Source of the DNA: E44-bin89 sp034409565
GTDB lineage: Bacteria > Chloroflexota > Dehalococcoidia > Dehalococcoidales > RBG-16-60-22
Assembly (NCBI GenBank): GCA_034409565.1
Contig: DAOUMS010000018.1
Span: forward strand, 1-42,882
Reading direction: 5' to 3'
DNA length: 42,882 nt
Positions 16,425 to 24,153 of this stretch are shown here, in pieces. A model generated the notes under the pieces. That model was not told where the DNA came from. It worked only from the letters and a program-made list of their open reading frames with translations, and did no database searches. The number at the start of each line of letters is the position of its first letter. The stretch's first letter is position 1. The translations under genes and the position numbers were made by a program.

Positions 16425-17210
16425 TTGGTCTCGAAAGACAACTTGGACAAGTTTGAAACACTGGTGGGAATTATCGCCCGGCTGCGCGGTCCGGGAGGCT
16501 GCCCGTGGGACCGGGAGCAGACCCATGAATCGCTGCGAGAGGCCCTGCTTGAGGAGTGCTATGAAGTACTGGAGGCGCTGGATGAGGGGAATATCCAGCG
16601 CTTGGCCGAGGAACTGGGCGACCTGCTGATGCAGATAGTTTTCCATGCGCAGATTGCCTCAGAATTGGATGAATTCCAGCTGCGCGATGTGCTCCAGAAT
16701 ATCAACCGCAAGCTGCTCTATCGCCACCCTCATGTCTTCGGTTCGGCCAAGGTGAAGGACGTCGATGAAGTACTGGCCAACTGGGAGGCATTGAAGAAGC
16801 GGGAAAAGGGGGACGACTCTTCACTGCTGAAGAACGTGCCTAAAAAACTGCCCGCCCTTGGCTACAGCCAGGAAATACAGGACCGGGCGGCGCGTACCGG
16901 CTTTGACTGGGAGAATATCGAGGGCATCATTGACAAGCTGGCCGAGGAAGTTCGTGAATTGGAACAGGCCGGAGACCAGGCGGAAAAGGAGCACGAGTTT
17001 GGCGACCTGCTCTTTACCCTGGTTAATATTGCGCGCTGGCTGGAGATAGACTCGGAGTCGGCGCTGCGGGAGGCCAACCGGCGTTTTTACAGGCGTTTCT
17101 CGCATATGGAAAAAGCCTGCCGCCAGCGCGGCGTGAGCCTCGCCGATTTGTCCTTTGCGGAACAGAACGAGCTCTGGGAGGAAGCGAAAAAGAGTCTAGA
17201 AAGCGGGTAA
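16425..17210 (+). CDS. mazG: Nucleoside triphosphate pyrophosphohydrolase MazG
   Basis: The product (~261 residues) has two tandem MazG domains. The first starts with GGCPWDREQTHESLREALLEECYEVLEALDEG (EExxE metal helix ~33-44). The second starts at YSQEIQDRAARTGFDWENIEG with LAEEVRELEQA and later HEFGDLLF. It hydrolyses NTPs to NMP and pyrophosphate, cleaning the nucleotide pool. The start is TTG at 16,425, set by AGGAGGA at 16,414-16,420; the frame itself opens earlier inside fmt. It is probably co-transcribed with fmt. Confidence 0.93.
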   Translation: MVSKDNLDKFETLVGIIARLRGPGGCPWDREQTHESLREALLEECYEVLEALDEGNIQRLAEELGDLLMQIVFHAQIASELDEFQLRDVLQNINRKLLYRHPHVFGSAKVKDVDEVLANWEALKKREKGDDSSLLKNVPKKLPALGYSQEIQDRAARTGFDWENIEGIIDKLAEEVRELEQAGDQAEKEHEFGDLLFTLVNIARWLEIDSESALREANRRFYRRFSHMEKACRQRGVSLADLSFAEQNELWEEAKKSLESG

Positions 17211-17214
17211 AAAC

Positions 17215-17246
17215 GGTCGGGACGAGAGTATTTGGACCTCCGGCCT
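17215..17246 (-). pseudogene. Degenerate copy of a tRNA 3' end (old attachment-site scar)
   Basis: These 32 bases match the intact tRNA 3'-end copy at 18,272-18,303 at 28 of 32 positions, in the same orientation. Substitutions fall in the T arm and acceptor, so it could not fold as a tRNA. No 5' half is present to the right. It lies 4 bases past the tauE stop and just after mazG. I read it as a decayed attachment site from an earlier integration. Confidence 0.65.
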
Positions 17247-17250
17247 GCCG

Positions 17251-18009
17251 CTACGGGAAAATGCCCAGGCCAGAGATAACAGCCAGTAACCCGGCGCAGA
17301 TGACGATGGCCACCGAGAGAGCCCTGAAGAAACGAGCATTGACCCGGTGAAAGACGAATATTCCCAGGGCCGTACCGACCAACAAGGCTGGTGCCAGCGA
17401 AGCGGCGGTGGTAATCATAGCTAAAGCCACCTGGCCGGACAGGTAGAGGGCAATCAGGGAGAAGCCTCCGAGAACCGTAAAGTAACCGGCAAGACTGGGA
17501 TGGATGATTTCTTTTGGCCACTCCTGGCTGTGCATGAAGAGAACCACCGGCGGGCCACCAAGACTGGTCGAACTTGACAGTATGCCGCTGAAGAAGCCCG
17601 CTATGCAGGCAGACAGCCTCTCGCCGGCAAAGGTTTTACGGAAACCGGAAGCTACCAGTACCGCAAAACAAATGATAATTGAGCCAATAAATATCTTCAG
17701 AATAGACGGCGCGACCACACTGAGAATCCAGACACCCAGAGGAATCCCCAGCAGGCAGCTCAGCGACATAGGCAGAACTCGCCTGAATTCTATCCTGCTA
17801 AAGGAATGAATCACGACCACCATATTGCCGAGGAAGCCGAGAGACAGATTGATAACCACTACCGCCGCCGGGTTTAAAATGAGGAGTAAAACTGGCGCCA
17901 GAATCAGCGCAAAGCCAAAGCCGGCCAGCCCTCTAATAAAAGCGGTAAATAAAACGACGCATAAGGCAAAAATCCAGACAGGGCTAAATATTTCCAGGCT
18001 TTGCATAAT
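17251..18009 (-). CDS. TauE/SafE-family (sulfite/sulfonate exporter-like) membrane permease
   Basis: I start at the ATG at 18,007-18,009 (MQSLEIFSPVWIF), giving ~252 residues; a longer frame to 18,138 adds a polar stretch unlike the family. The protein is almost all membrane segments (about seven to eight). It has family signatures in each half: GLAGFGFALILAPVLLL near the N-terminus, and SGILSSSTSLGGPPVVLFM in the middle. Members export sulfite, sulfoacetate or related anions, but substrate cannot be predicted. The gene is less GC-rich than mazG and is bracketed by two copies of a tRNA 3' end, which suggests that it arrived as cargo of an integrated element. Confidence 0.85.
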   Translation of the reverse strand: MMQSLEIFSPVWIFALCVVLFTAFIRGLAGFGFALILAPVLLLILNPAAVVVINLSLGFLGNMVVVIHSFSRIEFRRVLPMSLSCLLGIPLGVWILSVVAPSILKIFIGSIIICFAVLVASGFRKTFAGERLSACIAGFFSGILSSSTSLGGPPVVLFMHSQEWPKEIIHPSLAGYFTVLGGFSLIALYLSGQVALAMITTAASLAPALLVGTALGIFVFHRVNARFFRALSVAIVICAGLLAVISGLGIFP

Positions 18010-18270
18010 ATTAATTAGCGGCTTCCCGGCGGATCGGCCCGACTCTGTGGATTTTACGTCAGTACGGCACCAGTTTACAAATCTTGAGGGAGCAAGGGCA
18101 TTGATAGTACAACGGGGGAAGGGAATATAACAAGGCAAATAAAACCCGGCACTATCCAGTTTGTTGAACAGGTCAGAATGCGGTAAAATCTATAACTATC
18201 TGTATCGCAACTTGAAAAGGAACCTGGCAGGGAGAAAAAGAGCGGAGAACTTTAATCTTTGGTTGCAGTC

Positions 18271-18304
<34 letters not shown>

Positions 18305-18316
18305 AGCGTGCTGATA

Positions 18317-18346
18317 TTGACAATAGGGTATCACATGTGCTAGACT
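18317..18346 (+). promoter_or_regulatory. Promoter of the serine recombinase (extended -10)
   Basis: TTGACA at 18,317-18,322, an 18-base spacer and TAGACT at 18,341-18,346, preceded by TGC, form a consensus -35 with an extended -10. The predicted start near 18,352-18,354 falls in the loop of the inverted repeat described next. Transcripts from here would therefore lack its left arm. Confidence 0.7.
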
Positions 18347-18370
18347 CCTAGTAGGATTTGCTAGGAGTCT
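18342..18370 (+). promoter_or_regulatory. Perfect inverted repeat covering the recombinase -10 box and Shine-Dalgarno
   Basis: AGACTCCTAG (18,342-18,351) and CTAGGAGTCT (18,361-18,370) are exact complements around a 9-base loop, followed by TTTT. The left arm overlaps the -10 box; the right arm contains AGGAG (18,363-18,367), seven bases before the ATG. As DNA it could be an operator for a dimeric repressor. As RNA in read-through transcripts it would hide the ribosome site and may terminate. Confidence 0.75.
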
Positions 18371-18374
18371 TTTT

Positions 18375-19874
18375 ATGACTACAACTATAGCACATAAAAG
18401 GGCTGTTGGCTATTTTCGTGTTTCTAGTCCCGGACAAACAGGTGAACGCCACAGCTCCCTCGAGACGCAGGAGAAACATTTCCGCGAATATTGCCAACGT
18501 TTCGGCCTTACCCCGATAGCAACTTTTACCGATGTGGTCACTGGCCGTCGTGACGACCGGAAAGAATACCAACGTATGGTAGAGTTAGCCAGGCAAGATC
18601 ACATTGACGTCATAGTGGTGCAATTCTTAGATAGGTTTGGTCGTAATCCACGGGAAATATTGCAGCGTTACTGGGAATTGGAGACACATGGCGTTTCGGT
18701 AATGGCCACTGACGAAGACATTAAGGAGGAGCTGGTACTTCTCCTAAAGGCAGGTATGGCCGGAGCTGAGAGCCGCCGAACTTCTGAGAGAGTGAGGGCT
18801 AACATGGGAACAGCAGTTTCAAAAGGGGTTCATGTAGGGAGACCTCCCTACGGGTTGCGACCTGTTAAGGAAGTTGCCGAAGGCAAAGTCGTAATGCACT
18901 GGGAGATTGATCCTGAAGAGGGACCGGTGGTGAGGGAAATGTATCGTTTGGCCGTTGAAGAGAACCTCGGTCACAAGGCTATTGCTGACAGATTGACTGC
19001 CAAAGGATATCGTGCTCATGAGGGACGCCCATTTGCCGCTTTCACAGTACAAAGGGTACTTACTAATCCTGCTATTATGGGCACCTTAATCTTTGGTCGG
19101 AAACCTCGTAAAGGAAACCCTCAAATGGATTTGGTTGAGATTCCCGGGTTCTTTCCTGCTATCCTATCTGTCAATGAGTGGCAGCAGCTTCAGGAGAGGC
19201 TTAATATCCGGCGTGAGAATCCTAGGGGGAAGGCACATTCTAGCGAGTATTTATTAAGTGGTATCGCTCGATGTGGTCACTGTGGAGGGCCTATGACAGG
19301 CAAGGTAGGGGCTGCACGTAAGGGAAAACGCTATAGAAATTACTATTGTTCCCGGGCTGTGCGTTCAAGGGGATTATGCTCTGTTTATAATGGTCATTCC
19401 GCACCTAGGTTGGAGAAAGCAATTTTGGAATATTTGGGGCAGTTTTCTAACCCGGTAAAAGTCCAGGATCACCTGGTAGCTGCGGAACGTGAGGAACTCA
19501 AGCGTCATGAAACGGAATTACTTGGTGTGGAAAAGCGCTTGTCGGATTTAGACGTGCAATTCATGAGGCGACTTGACGATCTTCTCAAACGTGGGGTATT
19601 GAGTGAAGAGGAGTTCGGACAGGCAAACGAGGCTGCACGAGAGCAAAAACGAGAACTTGAGGCTCGCCAGGCCGAGTTGACTCATTGGCTACAGCAGGAA
19701 CATAGCAAAGTAGCACTCATTGAAAATATGCCGCGACAGATCAATTCGTTCCTGGAAGCGTTTGAGCAGTTGGATCCCCGGCAGCAAAAGGCACAATTGC
19801 AGACTATCTTGAAAGCTGCTTACGTTTACAATGATGGGCGTATCGAGCTTGAATTCCGGAAAACAGGTTTCTAA
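18375..19874 (+). CDS. Large serine recombinase (site-specific integrase)
   Basis: This 499-residue integrase has the resolvase catalytic domain first (~8-150; YFRVSSPGQ with nucleophile Ser17, DRFGR, SERVRANM). The recombinase domain follows (~155-270; IADRLTAKGY...VQRVLTNPAIMGTLIFGRK). A zinc ribbon comes next (Cys300, Cys303, Cys325, Cys335), then a coiled coil (~370-445). It cuts and rejoins attP and attB with a Ser-DNA link, usually needing a directionality factor for excision. It is next to the tRNA-end junction and reads into the element. The start is fixed by AGGAG at 18,363-18,367. Codon use is markedly less GC-rich than the genes to its left. Confidence 0.95.
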   Translation: MTTTIAHKRAVGYFRVSSPGQTGERHSSLETQEKHFREYCQRFGLTPIATFTDVVTGRRDDRKEYQRMVELARQDHIDVIVVQFLDRFGRNPREILQRYWELETHGVSVMATDEDIKEELVLLLKAGMAGAESRRTSERVRANMGTAVSKGVHVGRPPYGLRPVKEVAEGKVVMHWEIDPEEGPVVREMYRLAVEENLGHKAIADRLTAKGYRAHEGRPFAAFTVQRVLTNPAIMGTLIFGRKPRKGNPQMDLVEIPGFFPAILSVNEWQQLQERLNIRRENPRGKAHSSEYLLSGIARCGHCGGPMTGKVGAARKGKRYRNYYCSRAVRSRGLCSVYNGHSAPRLEKAILEYLGQFSNPVKVQDHLVAAEREELKRHETELLGVEKRLSDLDVQFMRRLDDLLKRGVLSEEEFGQANEAAREQKRELEARQAELTHWLQQEHSKVALIENMPRQINSFLEAFEQLDPRQQKAQLQTILKAAYVYNDGRIELEFRKTGF

Positions 19875-19948
19875 TCCTGGTTGTTATTTAATCGTTCGAT
19901 GCTGCCCAACTACGTGACTTCTGAATTTTGATCGCTGTAAGTGGTGAA

Positions 19949-20974
19949 TTAATCGCTAGGTCTACACAGAAGGTTAAGTTTCTTTATACGTTTATATAGC
20001 ACGCTGCGGTCTATTCCTTCTGCATAAGGCGGTAGTTTTCCAGTCCTCGACAAATGCTCCCAAGCAAGATCAACACCAACTCCCTTCTTAACCATAATAT
20101 GGTAAGCTTCAATAACATACGGTTCGATCAGTTCTGATAATTCTAGCTGCTTTGAGTGTCGGAGGGTACCTCTTCTCTCCAGGTAGTATTCCTGCCTCGG
20201 CCTTACGTACTTATCAAATATGTCATTCCATTGCTTTCTAGTCATGAATTCATCGATACCATTTACAGTTGCAGCAAACGCTTCACCAATGGAGGTCGTT
20301 ACGCCTTCGATTTCAATGTCAAAGGGGAATATCAAATGTAACAATGTTGAGTCTTGAGTCAGTATGAACCTTTGCAGGATCGGCCCACAGAGCCAAGGAA
20401 GCTGATACCGCTCAATTAGCTTTGTCACACATCGGTCTATGGGTATCCTTAGGTTGAAGTGAGCAGCGTAGTGTTCAGGCACAGCGGATTCTTTTTGCAG
20501 CCAGCTAATCTGCGCATGGTCACCAAATACTGGAGCTGTATGTGCAGAGATCATAAACCACTGAGGTAGGGGTGGTATCCAATCCCCAGGCGGGAGTTTC
20601 AGAAAATGATGGCGATGAATTTCGAGCCAATAGCCTGCCGCTTCTTCCGAACGGATCTCATCAAACTCGTCCCATGGTGCTTTTCTATCGGGAAACTGTG
20701 TCAAGTCAAGTTTTGCGATTTGTCCGTCTGGAATTTGAAAAAGTCTTCGTAGGTCGACAATGTCTCGAAGAAAGTGAGGATTATGGGGCAACAGGTGCAC
20801 CCGTAAAGCCCTGTAGTAGGACGAGTAATCTCCCCTGCGTCTCCGCCTGGGAAGCGCTTGCTGGAGTAATGGCTCCAAACGATTTTGCACTTCTTTACTC
20901 ATACGTTGCACATTCCAGCCCGTAAAATCCATTCCTGGCCTGGGATGTCTATGGTTCCGTTCATTAGATTCCAT
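19949..20974 (-). CDS. Hypothetical protein of the mobile element, unrecognised
   Basis: The 341-residue soluble protein begins with a polar segment (MESNERNHRHPRPGMDF) and has a basic patch PRRRRRGDY at ~42-50. It is rich in aromatic and proline residues in the middle (HRHHFLKLPPGDWIPPLPQWF at ~120-140). Its C-terminus (DLAWEHLSRTGKLPPYAEGIDRSVLYKRIKKLNLL) resembles a helix-turn-helix. No family is recognised. It is the only minus-strand gene of the element and is convergent with the recombinase (74-base gap). Candidate roles are element control or excision, or a defence/cargo function; these are guesses from location. Confidence 0.7.
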   Translation of the reverse strand: MESNERNHRHPRPGMDFTGWNVQRMSKEVQNRLEPLLQQALPRRRRRGDYSSYYRALRVHLLPHNPHFLRDIVDLRRLFQIPDGQIAKLDLTQFPDRKAPWDEFDEIRSEEAAGYWLEIHRHHFLKLPPGDWIPPLPQWFMISAHTAPVFGDHAQISWLQKESAVPEHYAAHFNLRIPIDRCVTKLIERYQLPWLCGPILQRFILTQDSTLLHLIFPFDIEIEGVTTSIGEAFAATVNGIDEFMTRKQWNDIFDKYVRPRQEYYLERRGTLRHSKQLELSELIEPYVIEAYHIMVKKGVGVDLAWEHLSRTGKLPPYAEGIDRSVLYKRIKKLNLLCRPSD

Positions 20975-21077
20975 GTCGAATCAGTGCACCCTCTTTGTGG
21001 CGCAATAACACTTGCTATTCCGCCACTAACAACTACCCGGTAGACATCTTATGCTAGGACAGGAGTTTAAGCAATAG

Positions 21078-21389
21078 ATGATTAGAGTCGCCTTAAATAG
21101 ACTGTGTTTATCAGGGGTGACACGAAGATACCACGTTATCGCCCGAGAGCAAATTCCTAGCAACCTGCAAGAACGGGTTTCGATCCTGCATGCTGAGGCC
21201 CTCTTGAAAAGCGGGAATAAATATACGATTGGTGGAGCAGGGGAAACCTTTAATCGTCAGGAGGAAAGGCAGAACTTAGTGGTCAAGAAAAGGTCAACCA
21301 AATATGAGCGTGAACCTACTGGCGCGGAATATAAGGTACTGGAGGAAAAAAGAAACACTAATTACTCTTCAGAAAGAGGTGAACCATGA
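21078..21389 (+). CDS. Small basic hypothetical protein (doubtful)
   Basis: This 103-residue frame is polar and basic, with no recognisable domain. Its stop overlaps the next start in an ATGA arrangement (21,386-21,389), which supports translation coupling. An AGGAG lies rather far (13 bases) upstream of the ATG at 21,078. The composition is not clearly that of a folded protein, so it may be spurious or a decayed gene. Confidence 0.4.
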   Translation: MIRVALNRLCLSGVTRRYHVIAREQIPSNLQERVSILHAEALLKSGNKYTIGGAGETFNRQEERQNLVVKKRSTKYEREPTGAEYKVLEEKRNTNYSSERGEP

Positions 21390-22033
21390 AAGCGATTGAA
21401 CATGTAAAGCAATTGCTGGAGCAAGGCAAGAGACGAAAACAGCTCTTAGAACTCGGTTTTACAAATAGCGCCATTACGAGGGCGAAAAGAGTACTACGCA
21501 AAGAAAAATTAACTACAAAATCGAACAATGATAGCCAGAAGGGTTCTGAAATAAAAGAAAAGGTCTCTGCCTTGTGGAAAAAGTCATCAGGTGAGAATAC
21601 ATCTGCGGGTATCCCGGAAAATATGCGGGAAATGTATGAACTCGTGTCGCCATTGTCTCTTCTTAAAACTAGGATTGATGAGGTCGGATCCCTTCGGCGG
21701 GGGGATTGCGGTTATTTTGGAGAGGGTGGTATATGCTGTCAGCGTAGTTGGGAGAAAAAAGAGGACATGCCGCAGACGATAGGTGAACCGATTTTCAGCG
21801 ATGAAGATATGGTGTGGTTGATTAAGCCTCACCCTGTGATGTGCGCTTTTTGCACTGCTACATTGCGGGAGCACATCGAATATTTTCAGGATCTAGAAAA
21901 AACAAGCCCGTTCACGGATTTTAAAAATAGGTTCCAGTGTGCAGAATGTGGAGGCAAAGAGTTGTTAGCAGTTAAGGTAAAGTGCACCAGATGCGGTCAT
22001 GAAGATTACTGGGGCTGGTTTCCAGAGAAATAA
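21386..22033 (+). CDS. Zinc-ribbon protein with N-terminal helix-turn-helix-like segment
   Basis: The 215-residue protein begins with VKQLLEQGKRRKQLLELGFTNSAITRAKRVLR, which looks like a helix-turn-helix of the kind found in small phage regulators. A polar linker follows. The C-terminal half has Cys pairs at MCAFC, FQCAEC and VKCTRCGHEDYWGW, the last two forming a typical zinc ribbon. Single cysteines occur at DCGYF and ICCQ. It is probably DNA- or RNA-binding. GAGGTG precedes the ATG by a few bases. Upstream coupling to the 103-residue frame is possible. Confidence 0.75.
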   Translation: MKAIEHVKQLLEQGKRRKQLLELGFTNSAITRAKRVLRKEKLTTKSNNDSQKGSEIKEKVSALWKKSSGENTSAGIPENMREMYELVSPLSLLKTRIDEVGSLRRGDCGYFGEGGICCQRSWEKKEDMPQTIGEPIFSDEDMVWLIKPHPVMCAFCTATLREHIEYFQDLEKTSPFTDFKNRFQCAECGGKELLAVKVKCTRCGHEDYWGWFPEK

Positions 22034-22107
22034 ACGGTTCTTTTTTGGTTTGATTGTTACAGAGGCCGTAGTGTTTCTAGTGAAATGCAAGCAGCAGAGA
22101 GAGACTG

Positions 22108-22816
22108 ATGAAAGCTTATCTTGAACCGGGCGAAGTAGTCCTGATGGAGGAAGCAACCACTTGCCTTAGGGACAGGCTGCTGATCCGGCTTCTCTTCCGT
22201 TTAGGCTGCCGCATAACCGAAGCTCTAAGACTTACGGTAGAAGATATAGACTTCAATCAGGGCACAGTAACCATCCAGCACCTCAAGGCTCGCCTTAAGC
22301 TCTCTTGCCTGAGCTGTGGGGCACATTTAGGAGTTACCCATGTCTACTGCCCGAAGTGCGGAAGAAAGACAGGGCGATAAAAACACCGAACAAAAGGAAT
22401 ATCGACGCCAGAGAGTCCTGCCCATCGATGAGGATACCATGGCTATGCTCAAGGAATATATCCAGCGTGGCGGTCCGATTGTGAAAAAGGGAAAGACATT
22501 AATCTTCGGCATTAACCGCCACCGGGCTTGGCAGATAGTCAAGGGATGCGCCGAGAAAGCAGGGCTTCCCAAATTGGTAAATCCCGAGACTGGCAAGGTA
22601 CACAATGTTTCCCCTCACAGATTAAGAGACGCCTTCGCAGTGCATGCGGTTAAAACAAACGACACAGGCGATGGACTCAGGCTTCTGCAGGAGCACCTCG
22701 GTCATCAGAGCTTCAACACGACGGCGAAATATAGAAAGGTGGCTGGAGAGGAACACCGGGAATGGTATCAGAAGCTGTGGGAAAAGGAAAAGAAATCTGA
22801 TGGCGATGCTGCTTAG
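22108..22816 (+). pseudogene. Tyrosine recombinase with zinc-ribbon insert, split by a frameshift
   Basis: Two overlapping frames make one XerC/D-like catalytic domain. The first (22,108-22,380) has the catalytic Arg in GCRITEALRL and then a zinc ribbon, CLSCG...CPKCG. The second frame (open from 22,340 to 22,816, +1 relative to the first) resumes the fold at RRQRVLPIDEDT and holds HRLRDAFAVH, LGHQS and the nucleophile Tyr in TAKYRKVAG. Joined, they would give ~235 residues. The N-terminal arm-type and core-binding domains are absent. The frame break lies between 22,340 and 22,380, close to an A run after the first stop. It could be a mutation, a sequencing error or a programmed shift. Confidence 0.8.
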
Positions 22817-22877
22817 GCCCCAGCGCGGGGGTTCCAAGCGGGCTATTGGTTGTGGTACGTTCATACGTTTATTTCTT

Positions 22878-23312
22878 ATGGGTCATGGCCCCCATGGCAC
22901 GCCAACCATCAATCTTGACATTGGCGCGCCCCAGGCAGATATCTTCCGGCATTATAAAGAGACTCTCCGCAGGGAGACAGCATACGATAGGGCTACGAGG
23001 ATTGAGGAGAGGAAAGCGCGGAAGGAGAAGCGCGTCATCAACCCGGAGAATATAGAAAAGCTGGCACAGCGATATCTTGTGCGATTACCTTACAAAGCTC
23101 AGGGCTGCCGCTACCACTCTTTTATCACCTATTTCTCCAACCTCGTTAGATTAGGTTGGGTGGAACTGACGGGGCAAGAAGAAACCTCAGAATTTCAAGA
23201 CCATTACCCTTCGGGTCAACCACGGAAATACTATCGACTTACAGCAGCCGGGAGAGCGGCAAGCGATGCTGATTGGGCTAATCCGCAATTTGCCCTCTAT
23301 GGAGGGAGATAG
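22878..23312 (+). CDS. Winged-helix-like hypothetical protein
   Basis: About 144 residues from the ATG at 22,878. The frame is open further left, but that part overlaps the recombinase and has a different character. Residues ~35-55 are a charged helix (RIEERKARKEKR). The C-terminal half (ENIEKLAQRYLVRLPYKAQGCRYHSFITYFSNLVRLGWVELTG, then RKYYRLTAAGRAA) looks like a winged helix with its wing. No close Shine-Dalgarno is visible. It is probably an element-encoded regulator and is followed after 5 bases by the next gene. Confidence 0.65.
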   Translation: MGHGPHGTPTINLDIGAPQADIFRHYKETLRRETAYDRATRIEERKARKEKRVINPENIEKLAQRYLVRLPYKAQGCRYHSFITYFSNLVRLGWVELTGQEETSEFQDHYPSGQPRKYYRLTAAGRAASDADWANPQFALYGGR

Positions 23313-23317
23313 CTGGT

Positions 23318-23554
23318 ATGGGCCTTAAAGAGCAATACCGCGACGACCCGGACTTGCTCAACTTCTATGAGGAAAGACTGCTCATACCAGGATGGGGTGG
23401 GGAGCTGATTGCTGATGATGTCAGGTGTATCAGGTATAAATTGAGACAGTCAGTTGGTCTCAGGATTCGGTGGGGGTTCAAGCGCTCGGCCAAGAGGTTC
23501 AGCGAAAGTCATATCCGGGCTGTGGCCAGAGACGGCCTCTCCGCAATCAAGTGA
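23318..23554 (+). CDS. Small basic hypothetical protein
   Basis: This 78-residue frame (MGLKEQYRDDPDLLNFYEERLLIPGW...) starts 5 bases after the winged-helix gene. GGAGG lies about 12 bases before its ATG. The C-terminal third is basic (RIRWGFKRSAKRFSESHIRAVAR). No family is recognised. Close spacing to the gene before it suggests a two-gene unit. Confidence 0.6.
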   Translation: MGLKEQYRDDPDLLNFYEERLLIPGWGGELIADDVRCIRYKLRQSVGLRIRWGFKRSAKRFSESHIRAVARDGLSAIK

Positions 23555-24153
23555 CCAGTTTTAGCTTCACTCCCCGGAGAGAAGAAGCCCTCTGAATAGT
23601 AAATCATTCACAAGGTACATCGCCTTTGGAGACCAGATATAAAAACTGGCCCGTCGATTCGCCTTATTGGCACTGCAATTTAATCCGCTTGCCACTGTGC
23701 CGGCACTGCAGGAAGACAGCAAGGCAGCTTCACTTTGTTACATCTTGTCAGTTTTAGCTTCAGCTCTCTGAGACTGAAGACCCAGCAAATAGATTTCCTT
23801 TGCCCAGAGTGCTCTCGCTTTCCGTTTAGCTATAAAAAAGAGGCCTCTGATGCGTCTCAGAGCCATTATAGAGAGAGGCCTCAAGGCTTTCACTGACCTG
23901 TAGCGCTGCGAGAGGTTAGTTTTGACCGCCGTTCGATAGGATTTTCAAACAATCACGAAAATATAGGTTCATTCTGTTAATGCACTTTCGTTCCTTTTGT
24001 TGGATGATAAAACTGGAAAACCAAAAACGCACCTTAACAACTGAATATGACAGAGCCTTGACCTGAACGCTTGCCTTGTCTATCGGGCAAATGAAATGCC
24101 CTAGCCAGTGATTAGCCGAGCTAGGGCAAGCCTAACAAAGGGGGTCATCCACA
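23555..24153. other. 599-base gap with diverged repeats, hairpins and no convincing gene
   Basis: Two diverged direct copies begin with CAGTTTTAGCTTCA at ~23,556 and ~23,748. Short frames with Cys pairs occur (CRHC from a TTG at 23,626; CPEC from a TTG at 23,735), but they are small, have poor starts and look like gene debris. A minus-strand terminator-like hairpin lies at 23,840-23,882. Just before the sigma-like gene, TGCCCTAG (24,097-24,104) is complementary to 24,121-24,128. The middle (~23,930-24,050) is AT-rich. The region could hold an origin or a small RNA, but I cannot show either. Confidence 0.5.
23834..23883 (-). terminator. Minus-strand terminator-like hairpin
   Basis: On the minus strand, GAGGCCTC repeats (23,875-23,882 and 23,840-23,847, each self-complementary) enclose an inner stem CTCTGA/TCAGAG (23,857-23,862 with 23,845-23,850). 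Six Ts follow directly. No annotated minus-strand gene feeds into it from the right. Confidence 0.55.

Noticed and set aside
22644..22877. N-terminal extension of the winged-helix gene
   Set aside because: It overlaps the tyrosine recombinase in another frame, and its composition looks like frame-shifted recombinase sequence.
23626..23757. 43-codon frame with CRHC
   Set aside because: It starts at TTG without a Shine-Dalgarno, is very short and stops inside a repeat copy; it is more likely gene debris.
23555..24153. CRISPR array
   Set aside because: There are only two diverged copies of one word and no regular repeat-spacer spacing.
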